Below are positions 27,313-39,524 of a DNA stretch of 64,000 bases, one piece after another (the stretch's first letter is position 1; the number at the start of each line of letters is the position of its first letter). The notes under the pieces are model-generated. The model was not told where the DNA came from and ran no database searches. It was given only the letters and a program-made list of their open reading frames with translations. Position numbers and translations under genes: made by a program. Source of the DNA: Leptoclinus maculatus (taxonomy: Eukaryota > Chordata > Actinopteri > Perciformes > Stichaeidae). The stretch lies in the NCBI GenBank assembly GCA_032191485.1, contig JAVDOI010000004.1, forward strand, positions 23,979,270-24,043,269, read 5' to 3'.

Positions 27313-28699
27313 GCAGTGGTGTGGACACTCGCGGTTCGGCACGCATGTGAACCTTGAATTAATTACAGTTAAACCATCATCGTGTGAAATAAAGCTTTAC
27401 CGACGATCGTCATCGGCTGATTTTTAGCAGAAATATGCAGTCAGGACATCGGCATTCATGCTTTCTAGTCGTCAATCTCTGATAATGTTACATTGTGAGC
27501 AACAAATCTGTGTGTAACTTGACAGGAGGAGCGCCGTCAACGTTAGCAGCACCGCTAACGGCAGTCGAACGGCGGTTCCATAGAGTTACATTATGTTGAG
27601 TTCAGGATCTGTTCAGTGAAAATGATTATTGGTAAATCAAACGTTACAATGATGTGTTAAAGTAGAAACTTGTAAAATTAAGTTTTTGGTGAGAAACTTG
27701 AATAAATCCAGTAAAAGGATAACATTTAGAATTTTTTTAATGGCTTACTCTGATGGTGGCGAGAAAGAATAGTCTGAAGACTTGTACACCAGCTTATGGA
27801 AGCCCATTCCCGCCAGCAAAAAAAAATAAAAATAAGATCACTAAAAAAAAAAAATAGTAACTTAAAAAAAAAAAAAATTTAATTCACAAAAAAAAAAATG
27901 ATATAATTAATTCACAAAAAAAAGAAGAAAAAAAAAGAAATTAATTCACAAAATATATATATATATATATATATTTTTTTTACTTTTTCTCTGTCAGCAA
28001 AAAAGAAAAAAAAAGAAGATGTTTCCAGTTGCTGTTTATTGGTCACCACCTCAGCCACATTGGTTTAATTCTTCATACTCCAGAGCTGCTTCTTGCTTAA
28101 CATTCTATTCAAGGGTGCATTTGCTCAGTACAATCCATGTGAAACATCATCTGTATTTCATGTGTTGTAAAGCCACGTTTTAAAGAAGTCTTCAATGTAC
28201 TCACAATCCATTCATATGTCATAGCTGCTTCTATGACTGTTCTGTTAAAGTATCTCATAATTTCGACTTTCTATAGCAACTGGAAAAATCTGGTCAGTGT
28301 TATGGTTACAGATGGATGCACCAAAAGTTTTTTTTTTTTTTTTGCTGGTGGAAAAAAAGTAAAATAAAAAAAAATCTATATATATATTAGAATTATTATT
28401 ATTTATTTTGTGGGTGGATTTTTTTTTTTTTTTTTTTTTCTGAATTACTTTTTCTTTCTTTTTTTTAAGTTACTATTTTTTTTTTTTTTTTTTTTTTTTA
28501 GGGATCTTATTTTTTTTTTTTTGCTGGCAGGAATGGGCTTCCATACCAGCTTTTATAACAAAACAGAAAAGTGATAAATTATCTGCAATTTTACCATGGG
28601 CGGCAAAAAGAAATAAAAAAAAGAATCTGTAAAAATGATATTTGCCTTTTTTATTCCTGCAGATCTGAACCGTGAGTTTTATAATCGGTTGCACCACTA
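27313..28699. mobile_element. Composite element, copy 2 (hAT-like)
   Basis: Ends GCAGTGGTG and CACCACTA form short inverted termini. Flanked by CAGCTTA at 27306-27312 and 28700-28706 (8 bp if one mismatch is allowed). The outer parts match copy 1 at 18355-20032; the middle is an inserted element at 27796-28544. No transposase frame. Confidence 0.7.
27796..28544. mobile_element. Nested A/T-rich foldback transposon (749 bp)
   Basis: The termini are ATGGAAGCCCATTCCCGCCA and the inverted ATGGAAGCCCATTCCTGCCA, continuing as inverted poly(A)/poly(T)-rich arms for over 100 bases (shared TAAGATC and TAGTAACTTAAAA). Perfect 8-bp duplications ACCAGCTT flank it at 27788-27795 and 28545-28552. It is inserted in the composite element. 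The superfamily is not assigned. Confidence 0.9.
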
Positions 28700-28706
28700 C
28701 AGCTTA

Positions 28707-30456
28707 CATCAATGCTCAAACACATTTACTGTACAAACATCAATAAAACCCGAATAGAGAAAGTCAAATCAGAGATCAGTCTCACAGTATTAAGCTGTAT
28801 TGTACACTTGTGAATACTGCTCTGCTATCTGCTCTGAGATCTGCTGCAGCTCTCAGACAGAGAATAGCACACAACACAAAATAAAACACAGGCAGACGGA
28901 GAAGAGGATGAACGTCTCTGAGATGTGCTGGAATGGAGCTTCACCAGCCTTTCCATCATGCAATCTACTACGAAATAATCTCACAACAAACCTGGAAGCT
29001 TCAGCACAAAATTCGCAAGAGGCACTTCAAATCACCTCTATGCATTTGCTCTAGAATTGGTTCACACAAATGTTTTCGGTGACATGTCTGGAGAATGCTG
29101 ACTTAATGCGTTACTGAAGTGAAACAACAACTGCAAACTAAGAAGGTCATTTCCCTGATATTAAACTTTAATGATGCCGGTGGCTAAACTGGGTCATTGC
29201 AGCAGCAATTATCAGGAAACGGCAAAGGAACAAAATGAGCAAAAACAAAGCAGCTTCTTAAACAGATACAACATAATCATACGTTAAGTATAAAAATAAT
29301 CGACATGTAGCATGCAGTGTAAGGATGTTTGTTTTTAGTCTGTTCAAATTAGGCATCTTCCAACGCTAAATGTTTGATTGTAAACAATTTGTACGTCTAC
29401 TTTGAATTCACTCAAGCCATTTAAATAGGTCTTAAATATGAAATATGACAGCTGAATGGCTCTGCATCAAGCAGCCTGCATCCCTTTGATGGTTTCCTTC
29501 AGTACTCTGTATAGCGTGTCCCAGAGTGTTTTGTATCATATCCACGGAGAGTAGTGTCAGTCTGGATCTGTTGTGGCAGTAATCTTCAGATGGGATTTTG
29601 ACAGCCTCTTCTCAAGCCAAGCATGAAGAAAATACACAAGTTCAAAGGCAGTTTTGAACTACAACAAAAAGCACTCCAGAGGTGTGGTGCACCTGCTAAA
29701 CGTTTCTGGAATAGACACAAGAAAACACCTTTTTTTTTTTTTGCTCATCGTGCTCTGCACAATGTCATATAACAGGAGGAGATATTGCTAACAATGCTGA
29801 GTACTCTTACCTTTTGTGTCATGCTTGCAATGTTGGTCAGCAGCATCGTTGCCTCCACTGCTTTTGGGCCCCCAAGAACTGACCTGAGAACATGCACAAA
29901 CAGAAAAAAAAAAGGCACAAAAGGAGTAGTTATAAGCGTATAAATAGACACAAAGTGAAGAAATAAACTGCTGCGCTCTCGTTTCGCTCACTGGAAGGTG
30001 TCCGTTTGAGAGCGGGGCCCGTTTGATTTGAGCTTTCTGGGAGCAACTGGCTCCGTTCCCCCATGTTAATGTAATCATATTACCGCACAGGAAAGCTATT
30101 GTCGTATGCTTCTGTCAAAAGAGTAATGGAAATGCTAGCAGGCTTTATATAAGAGGGAGAACGGGGTCTTGCATAAGAGCAGCAGCAGAGTAAAAAGCCC
30201 ATATTCAGGACCTAATTTCACGCAATCAACAAAGCCACTTTGTGTCAAACCTTTGCTCTTTTTAAAATCCTCCTTTCAAGGAGCTGCAGGCCTCCGAATC
30301 AAGACTTGGACAAGCCTCACAGCAGCTCACAATTTCATTTCACACTGAATGGAATTAGCTAGTGGACCAGCCTCACAAAGTGGCTTTAAAAGATTTTAGT
30401 TCCGCCCCGAAACACTCGGCAATGCCGCTGCAGTGAAATGTGAAAAACGAGGATGC

Positions 30457-30487
<31 letters not shown>

Positions 30488-31700
30488 TATTCGTGCTTCA
30501 GAAGGAAATGTCTAAAAGAAAGAGATTCATAAAAGGTCATGACTAAAATGTCCTTTTACTTTAGCAAATTACCCAGTAACGCTCCACTGCAGGAACGGCC
30601 TTTAATATCAATATGTCCACCAAGCGTTTGCTTCTCACCATCAGTGCTGAGCGCTTGAACACCACCGACAAAAAAAAGACAGGAGGCGAACAAGGAACCA
30701 GATTTATACCTCACCTGCCTCTCATTTTCTACCCGTTTATTTCATTTTTACTTTTCCTCACCCGTCTAGCCATCTATTTGTTTGTTGTGGCAATTTCTGC
30801 TGAATAAAGCAAAAGGTCAACTTTTTTTCTTTCTGTACGTTTAATTCAAGCGTCTGCAGCCAGAATCTCACAGCACATGAGATGTGCAAATGAGCAAAGG
30901 ACAGAGGAGAAGCCGGGGTTTCTATACACTGGAGACTGTTGAGTAAGAGGATGAGTTACACATCATCTTGAACTGGTACAAAGACACAATTCAGGGACAT
31001 TTGATCTTATCCTGTCCTTGGACATTGCACATAGGTCATCTGGAAGAATACATAAGATCCGGAAATTTCCAATTGCAAGTTGTTACACTTCTTAACAAGT
31101 CAAAAAGAGTTCGGGTGCCTGGAAAAGAAGCTCTGTGATTTACTTCTCAGAGACGCACTCTTGACCTGCATTGCATTTTTCGTGTTTTGATTTTTGAAGT
31201 CTGACTTCATTTATTTTTGATTAAGAAACTCTTGTTTATCAGATTCCATCTAATCTCCTCTATCCATATTATCCATAGCGAAGCTGGTATGAGAAGAGGA
31301 CACAGAAGCCCGGAGTCAGAACAACAGAGGCAGTGGATCCTCTGTGTTTGCTGCTGTGTGGTTCTGGCTCTGGTCCAGCAGGGCCTGAGGACCCAATGTT
31401 GCAGCTCTGATGAAGAGAACTCTACAGCCCCACTCTCTCTCTCTCTCTGCTTCCCCCTCTTTCTCCAACACTCCCACACTTTGTCCCTGCCTCCCCTCTC
31501 ATTCGCTTCTACTTGTTAGCCCCCTCTCACTCCCCCCCCCTCCCGGCCTGTACCCTGCCAATGTGATCCATGTGCTGTGCTCCAGCAGAGACTGCTGAGG
31601 CAGCAGAAACAGGGAATATTTACAGATCAGTCAGATGGGGTTGAGCTCTGCTCCTACTACACACTCACAGCTCCTCGTCAATCACTGCTACAAGAGCTGC

Positions 31701-31741
<41 letters not shown>

Positions 31742-33659
31742 TAGCCATGCTGAATGTCACCACATACAGACATTCATACAGTATATACATACTTAAATAC
31801 ACATTTTAACATATGCACACCAGTGAAGGTGAAACTGCAGGGAAAAAAAATAAACAAAAAACAAATCTTTAGTGAAATCATCTCCATTTTTGTTGATTTC
31901 TTTTGTCTGAAAAACTTGAGTTGTGCTTCAGAAAAGGAATCTTTTTGTTTGCAGATTGTATTTGCCAGGCCTGGGAGAGAAGGCAGAATATTTTTTTTAA
32001 GACTGAGCGGTGAAATAACATGCAATTTTGTTATTGAATGATATGTTTGAACACTACAGCTGTATCGTTCGTGTCTTATGAAGCCATGAGGGTTTGGCAC
32101 GTTATGTGCATGACACTAAAGTAAAGAAAATCAAACAATTATACACTTTAAAGTTATTTAGATCAAGAAATATTTGAGTAAATTACCAAGACTAAGAAAC
32201 TGACCAACCATTTACTGCCAATTGAACATGTATTGGACCACCGTCTGTGCCGGATCGGTCAAGGCCCAGGTAACCAATCCGATGATCGGCCGTGGAGACC
32301 TAACTGGAGCAACCGAAAGAGGAACAACACCATCAATGCTCTGAAAAACCAGGCCAACTCAAGACTAAGAGGTCGACCCTTCGGTCTGAAATCGAGCAAC
32401 ACATCAACCATTTGTGTGTACGTTGCCTCTCGAGCTGATGAAGACATCTAACCAACTCTTATCTTCACTCACGAACAAACACACTTGACTCTGATCTAAT
32501 GACTACGTACAAAAACTACGCCTGCGTACATGCAACTCGTCAATCTTGCTTTCGTCAACCCAGTTCAAAGAGCGAATTGATTGAATCTCTTCCCTTTGTG
32601 CCGATGCCGGTTCTCCAAAGTTTCCTCCAACATCCACTCCAAGCCCACGGCGGACAAACGGAAAAACCCCACTGTTGCTTTTTTATCCTCTTCTCTCATT
32701 TTCCTTCATCCATTTCTCAACTTGTAGGTATGTAAAGGGATGACTCACACAGCCCGATGGGAGTTTAACCAAAAAACCTACACAGGCAGTGCAGAAACAC
32801 ACACACACACAGTAACACACTGCAGTGCTCTAAGCAAACAGATGATGCTGCCAAAGTGAGGTGTTGCTCCTGCTAACTCTGTCCGCCCAACAAGGTCAGC
32901 ATTCAAAACAGTGTGTGTGCTTGCATAAGTGTATGAGTGTGTGTGGGGAGTGCGTAAATAGCACAGGACACCTTGACATCCGCTCCGAGTTCCCATACCC
33001 AGCTGGGGCCGATCTCCTGCACCCTGGTCACCCTGTTACTGTGCAGACGTCCTGCCAACACCCCCGTGGATCACACTGACCTAGCCCACCCTCCACACAC
33101 ACACACACACACACACATATTACATAATCTCTTCGCCCATCGTACCTCCCTCCTCCACCAGCCGTTCGGGTCAACAGGAGCCATGATGTCAACCAACAAC
33201 CTGGCTGACACACAGTCACTTTGCATCAATGTAGCCGTCCTGACCTATTCAAAACTTTATTCCATGCATGCATTACACGGGAGGTTATCGGCTCTCACGT
33301 ATCTGATGCGACACTCGCAGGTTTAATGTGACGCTTTAATGCCTTTAAATAACACTTAACGCAAATTGGAAATGACACGAGTTAACAGTCATTTTAATGG
33401 TTATCCTCCAAACAGCCTGTGTAATTCATGTGTGGCGCATCACCAGGGTAGCAAGTAACATGTAGGACGACTAAGTAATTCTGCATTCCCTGACACAAGG
33501 ATCGACTGCAGCCAATTAAAGCCTGCTGAATATAACTCACAGGTCTATGCACTTATACCTGTTGCATCGCTGACTCAGCATGACCTCCACTTAGTCCCCT
33601 TGATGACATATTATATTATAAACACATTAACCATGAGAACTGTATACATCTTACACGAG
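28707..33659. other. Non-coding stretch
   Basis: No supportable exon. CA/TG runs at 30457, 31701 and 33093. The frame at 31297-31519 (plus) looks hydrophobic after a charged start, but it ends in the CT-rich tract and has no family resemblance. Bases 32220-32560 are richer in CpG than the surroundings without a recognised feature. Confidence 0.45.
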
Positions 33660-34501
33660 TAGGCCTGTCACAATGATTACTATCGTACAATATATGGAAA
33701 CAATCTTTTTTTGCTGACCTCGGTATTACCCGTTAGGTAACATGCATGCAGGCAGCATGAAAAGTCAGGCCGAATCGTAAGTGCCTTAAACCTGCATTCC
33801 CTCTAATGACCAGCAGGGGGCGACTCCTCTGGTTGTATAGAAGTCTATGAGAAAATGACTCTACTCCTCTCTTGATTTATTACCTCAGTAAACATTGTAA
33901 ACATGAGTTTATGGTCTCAATCTCTAGTTTCAAGTCTTCTTCAATACAGCATGATGTTCATTTAGTACATTATGGTCCATTTAGAGTCAAACAGACCATA
34001 AAGCAGGGTATGCTTTAGGGCGGGGCTTACTGTGATCGACAGGTCGCTGCTACTACCAGAGCTACTAATATGGTCACTGGTTGCAAAAAAGCCAAGACGG
34101 CGACGGCCAAAATGCCAAACTCAAACCAACCAATGGGTAATGTCACTATGTCCACTTCAGTCTATAAAGAGGGTTTTCTCCATCATCATAAGACTTGGAC
34201 ATCGTGCATACATTGCACATTTTGTTTAACAGAGCACGAGAGACCATTTTATTCATCGTGTCGGTTGTGCCATTGTATTTTACTTATATTTTATGTATTT
34301 AGGATAGGATTTTTTCACAATCCATTTCCAATGTAAGAATATTCCTAATAATTCAAAGCTCTTTCAAATGAGCGTACTTGCATTATTATGCCATTATATC
34401 ATAATTTCATCAGTGGCATAAAATGCTCTTAAAATGACAATATCACAATTATTGCTGGGACAATATATCCTCCAAGAAAATGAGTTATCAAAGCAGGCCT
34501 A
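33660..34501. mobile_element. hAT-like element interrupted by copy B
   Basis: Begins TAGGCCTGTCACAATGATTA. The reverse complement of its end begins TAGGCCTGCTTTGATAACTC. The flanks TACACGAG and TCAAAGAG agree at five of eight positions, so any 8-bp duplication is decayed. The opening motif is common to teleost TAGGCCTGTCAC elements. Confidence 0.5.
33785..34172 (+). repeat. Percomorph dispersed repeat, copy B
   Basis: Near-identical to copy A over its central 250 bases, in the same orientation, diverging and losing short pieces towards the 3' end. It sits inside the element at 33660-34501. Confidence 0.85.
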
Positions 34502-36706
34502 TCAAAGAGTGAACAACACTATATGTGCTCTACATCTTTAACCAACTGTTCAACCCTTTGTGAACCTGATGTACCCGGAGCCCCCTTACACATCGTCACA
34601 GTGTTGATTTTCAAAAAGGCCACGAGCTGTAGTTTCCTTCACACCCTTCAAAAGGACTTAACATCAACTCATCAGTGAATATGCAGTACAACAGACGTCT
34701 GGATATCAAACATGTTGCCCCAAACTACAATGACCTGGTGCATCTCAATCTGTAAAACCACATTTCAAATTATAGCGTTTTTTTTTTTCTTTGGAGAAAA
34801 ACACTATTTACACAGATATGCAGGAATTGTGCTCTGAAAATGGCAGCCTGTATATCTAAATCTACCATTACTGCGTGCCTGCAGTAGCTTGTGATGAGCA
34901 GAGGCCTCTGGCTATTGGTATTGACCTCTCCTTTGTTTTGGGGGGGGGGGGGGGGGATTGTTTGGATTGACAGTGCACTGCAGAAAATAAACCGTGAACT
35001 CCATTTCTGTTGCAGGAATAAATGATCAGAGGACTAAATTAACCTCATCTCCTTCTGCTCCCTGAACGCTGCTCCGTACATGTCTGCCTGTCTTGTGGGC
35101 TCTTCCCCCCCCCACAGTGTTTTTATGTCCGTTTGTCCATCTGTCTGTCTCTCTCACTTGTTTTCAAGAGTAGTGGAGAAGAGGAGAGCATCAAGTAAAA
35201 GTTGAGCCAACTCTGAGCCAGACATTAATAATTGAGGAGGGGAGAGAATGGCTCCTGCAATATTCATATGTCATATTGACTTGACTGCCAGCCACTCGCC
35301 CGAGCACCCAATCCTTATGAAGTCTCTCAGATGACTGAGGATGCAATACTGCGTCCTCCTACAACCCCCCCCCCCCCCCCCCCCCCATATGCCACCTCCT
35401 CTTTTCTCCCCTCTCTCTCCCTCACTCTACCATGTCGCCTCCTGTCCCCCTTCTCCTTCCCTCTGCCACTTCTTTTCATCCCCTTCTCATCCACTGCCAT
35501 CTCTCAGAAGAGTATAGCAAACCCATGGGCCAAATTCAATTATAGACCAAATTAAAGAGATGCTTCTCTACTCCCTCCACAGACAAAGGAACACACGCAT
35601 GAAACCAGACACGCCAAAGGGTTACAAACACACACACACACACAGACACACATGCAAAGGCAAACAGATTTCACACTTCGCAGCCACAAATCATTGACGA
35701 GAAAATTGACAAACTGTAATTTCAGATTGTGTCCTGGAGTTCGGTGTTACATCACTGACAGAGCTTTTCCTCTGTGGCTCACTAAAAACCTGGCCTGTCT
35801 GCCTCTCCATCTCTTCAGGCCCCAGATGCAGACTTTAATTAGCCATGCTAATGGTAACATAGCTGTGAATAAGCAGCCAGCCGCCTGACTGGTCCAAGTC
35901 GGGGAGGAAAATCTGATGAATTAAGACAGTAAAGCGGAGAGAACCATCGTTACCAGCCGTCTGCATTTCAGCATCAGCCGTAAAATATCAAATCCTCAGA
36001 AGGAGTTGGAGTGTTTCTGGGGTCAACCAATTATCGAGCGCTGCAGGCTACACTGGCTGCCTTTCAACGTGATTAGATCTGAACCCACCAGAGGACATCC
36101 GGTCCGCTTGTTCTCTTGTACAGAGAGCAGAGATTAAATAGCTCAAAATTAAATAAAAAATATCTATTTTCTATGTCGTGAATTCAACGTCTGCTGCTCT
36201 TAGCGGGGGAGCTGGACAAAGGGGAGAGAGGGATTTGATGTGAGGAGAGTCCCCAGCATCTTCTATAACAGCCTCAGGCTTAAAAGTGAGAACCAAGACC
36301 GCGGGGATGTAAAATAATACAGCTGCCGCTGCTGCCGTTGTTGTTAAAACTACAGAAACTATTTTGGCGATTTGCATGTTTTTACTCGAAGGTATTTAAT
36401 AAGCAGAACAATTGTTGTGACCTCTGGGCAAATAAAATCCACTCAAAACCCATAATAACATTTGTAAAAATGCATAAATTGAAAATGAGACCGCTGCGGA
36501 ACATTCCTGAAAACCTGACTTTTTAATAATGTATGATTTTTTTGCTTTTAATGAAATACATTTAAAAAAAAAACTGTAAAAATTCATATGGCTGTTCCAT
36601 CCTCATGTGCAACAAATACGACAACAAGATTAAATGTTCACAACAACTCCTGGGGGCCTGCGCCATGATGACCTTGGCGTTAATGTACGTGTAGGGGAAG
36701 ACGCCT

Positions 36707-36710
<4 letters not shown>

Positions 36711-36799
<89 letters not shown>
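36711..36799. repeat. (TG)n microsatellite
   Basis: Uninterrupted TG run of 89 bases, first of a cluster of three TG runs within 1.1 kb. Confidence 0.97.
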
Positions 36800-36803
<4 letters not shown>

Positions 36804-37149
36804 ACATGGCAGGGAGTGGTGGTGGGTTGCAGGTGTTAACAGTACGTCACCTCTGCTCTCCCCGAGGATAAAGTAATACTAATTCTCCACCGAGCTGAAC
36901 AGATAACGCCTGAGGGTTAAACAAAACACGGGAACAACAAACAATTCACGCACACCAACTTGAAAGAGCCATAAACCAGCAGCCGCCCCCACACTGTCCT
37001 CCCTGAACCAGGCCTGTAACATTACTCTGCACCACCACCCAGTTAATCACACACAATATCAATTTGTGGAGCACAAGCACAGCGCAGTAATAAATATGTA
37101 AATAACCCCACAGCTTGTGCTTACATGTGTGTGTGTGTGTGTGTGCATG

Positions 37150-37184
<35 letters not shown>

Positions 37185-37522
37185 ACTGGAGGAAACAAAT
37201 AGTACCCTCAAGGAGAGTTGGTGTAAGCATTCATGTCATCCTGTGTTGAGACGACACACCCAACAATGCACACAAAAAAACTCACAAAATGACCTATCCA
37301 TGACAGGAACTGTGTACAGATGGATCAACAAATACAAATGGATCAATTGGAGAGCAGTGCATCCACCAACCCCTACACACACAAACACACACACACACAC
37401 ACAGACAGACAGACACCCACAATCCATGACTGTGACAGTGGGATGGGAGAGCTGGTGTCTGTCATTGTCCTGTAAGGGGATATCGGAGCTGATGTTGGCG
37501 ACTTATCCACACTTCATAATCC

Positions 37523-37635
<113 letters not shown>

Positions 37636-37765
37636 CCGACCAGGCCTGGTGTTGTTGATAAGAGCTGAGGGCTTAGTCCTCAGTCACAGGGACACACTCG
37701 GAGCATTAATGAGCCCACAGCACAGAGAACCTCTGCCAAAAAGGTCTTTATCAGCCACTAGGAGC

Positions 37766-37767
<2 letters not shown>

Positions 37768-37810
<43 letters not shown>
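37768..37810. repeat. (GT)n microsatellite
   Basis: GT run of 43 bases, 135 bases after the preceding one. Confidence 0.97.
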
Positions 37811-37812
<2 letters not shown>

Positions 37813-39496
37813 ACAGTCAGTGTGTCTGCTGGGCTTTTTTCCCACGTTCCACTGTATTTTCAGAAAAAGTATTCATGATCAAACACTCACACGTGGACTG
37901 GTACTCGGTCTATAGCCTGAAGGTTGAGATGCAGCTCCGTCTGAGAGGTCACATCCATCACACAGACAGCTTCACCCACTGAACCCCGAAACCCACCGGC
38001 AGGATTGAAAAGCATGTTTTCCTTAAACAATCATCAAACCGACATCATCGTAGCAAAAAGCTGTAAAGATTTTCATCTTTCCGACGGTCCTTGAACACAT
38101 CATGTGTGACCAACGCTTCCGTCAGAAAAAGCAACCAAAATGGAAGGTTTAAATTGTGATATTTCATCAAAAACATTTTATTCTTCACGTCTCATTTAAA
38201 ATCTCGCCCCAAATAAACCTTTAACTTTAACCAAATACTGTAAAAAAAAACATTAAATTCTACGCTCCTCAGTGCACCTAGGAAGCCATGATGGATTTAC
38301 CTGAGACCAACGGTCACCTGACGAAAATTCTGTGAACATTTGACTGAACTGCAGTCTGCTGAAAATCAAGCCCACAGTGAAAATCAAGCCCACAGACGGT
38401 GAAATGTGACAAAAAAAAACAACTGCTGTGGGTTCAGAGTGTGTGAGATTTTAGTTAGCTGGGTAAAACTGAGCTACCAAGGCCAAGCAACAAGGTGATT
38501 GAATGACAGACTTATTATATTGGTTGTCAACAAGAAGAGAGAGGTAAGATGACGTGGGTTGCCAAGATTAAATGTCTGCACGTCTGTCTGCAGCAGACTG
38601 TTGCATGGAACACAACAAGGACAGTAATTCTAGTCCCACAGTTCTCATGAACACACCGAGTACAAGAACCAGTGACGTGCACTTCAAAGTGTGCACACAA
38701 AGCCGGCAGAAAGACACACTCACCTACGTGCGACGCTGCAGAGAAACACAAGTTGTCAACTCCAACTTGTTGATGAATGGCTTTTCTTTCCGCTCTCCCT
38801 CTGATTTGTCGTGTTTCAGCAATCAGCAGGCAGCGCTTTCATCTGCAGAAGGTACAAAGCAGAAAGGCATCACGAGGTGTGAGCACCCGAATTTTGCGCA
38901 TCAGTTTTACTTCTTGAATTATCAAATAGAATAAACAAATCAAAACAAGCAGCATCAGATACAGTCAGTCATCCAGTACAGAGAGATGAAAGAAGAGCAG
39001 GCGGAGTGAGAATGGAGAGTGGGGTTTGAAGTATTCCAGGTTTAGGACTGTGCATCAAGAATTGATGGGATCTAAGTGATGCTGCTTTGAGATTACAGCA
39101 GAGGAGGGGCTCGCTCAGCTGATACTGGTGCTCAGCGGGGGGGAAACTGACGAGTTGTGTGTACGGTTGTGACAGTGGGGGGTGTTTCACAGTACACACA
39201 GGTGGGAGGAGGATGCAGAATAGTGAGGGGGGGGACAAAATATTGTTGATGGCTTGAACAACATGGCCTTTGTGAACAATGCTAATAAGTTGGGTCCTAG
39301 TGCATAACATGAAATCAGAGGGGGTTTCAGCTACCATCACTTTGGGGGACAAGTGACAATTTCAGCTCGTATATATATGTCCCACATTTGCAGCCATTAG
39401 ATGGTTTTATATTGTTTTCTCCCAATTAAAAATAGAGTAAAAGGCAAAATACTGCCGAGATCAGCTTTGATTAGCAGGATGCCTATGACTGGCTGG

Positions 39497-39524
39497 TCAT
39501 ATATAGATATATATCTATATATGA
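39497..39524. repeat. 28-bp perfect palindrome
   Basis: The sequence reads the same on both strands: TCATATATAGATAT followed by its inverse. It is A/T-rich and lies in otherwise featureless DNA. Confidence 0.9.

Noticed and set aside
31217..31519. Possible secreted protein (hydrophobic run after a basic start)
   Set aside because: The frame runs into a CT-rich tract, has no family match that I recognise and no convincing splice sites.
32233..32451. 72-codon frame open on both strands near 32.3 kb
   Set aside because: Charged, no domain, no flanking exon; only its raised CpG content is notable.
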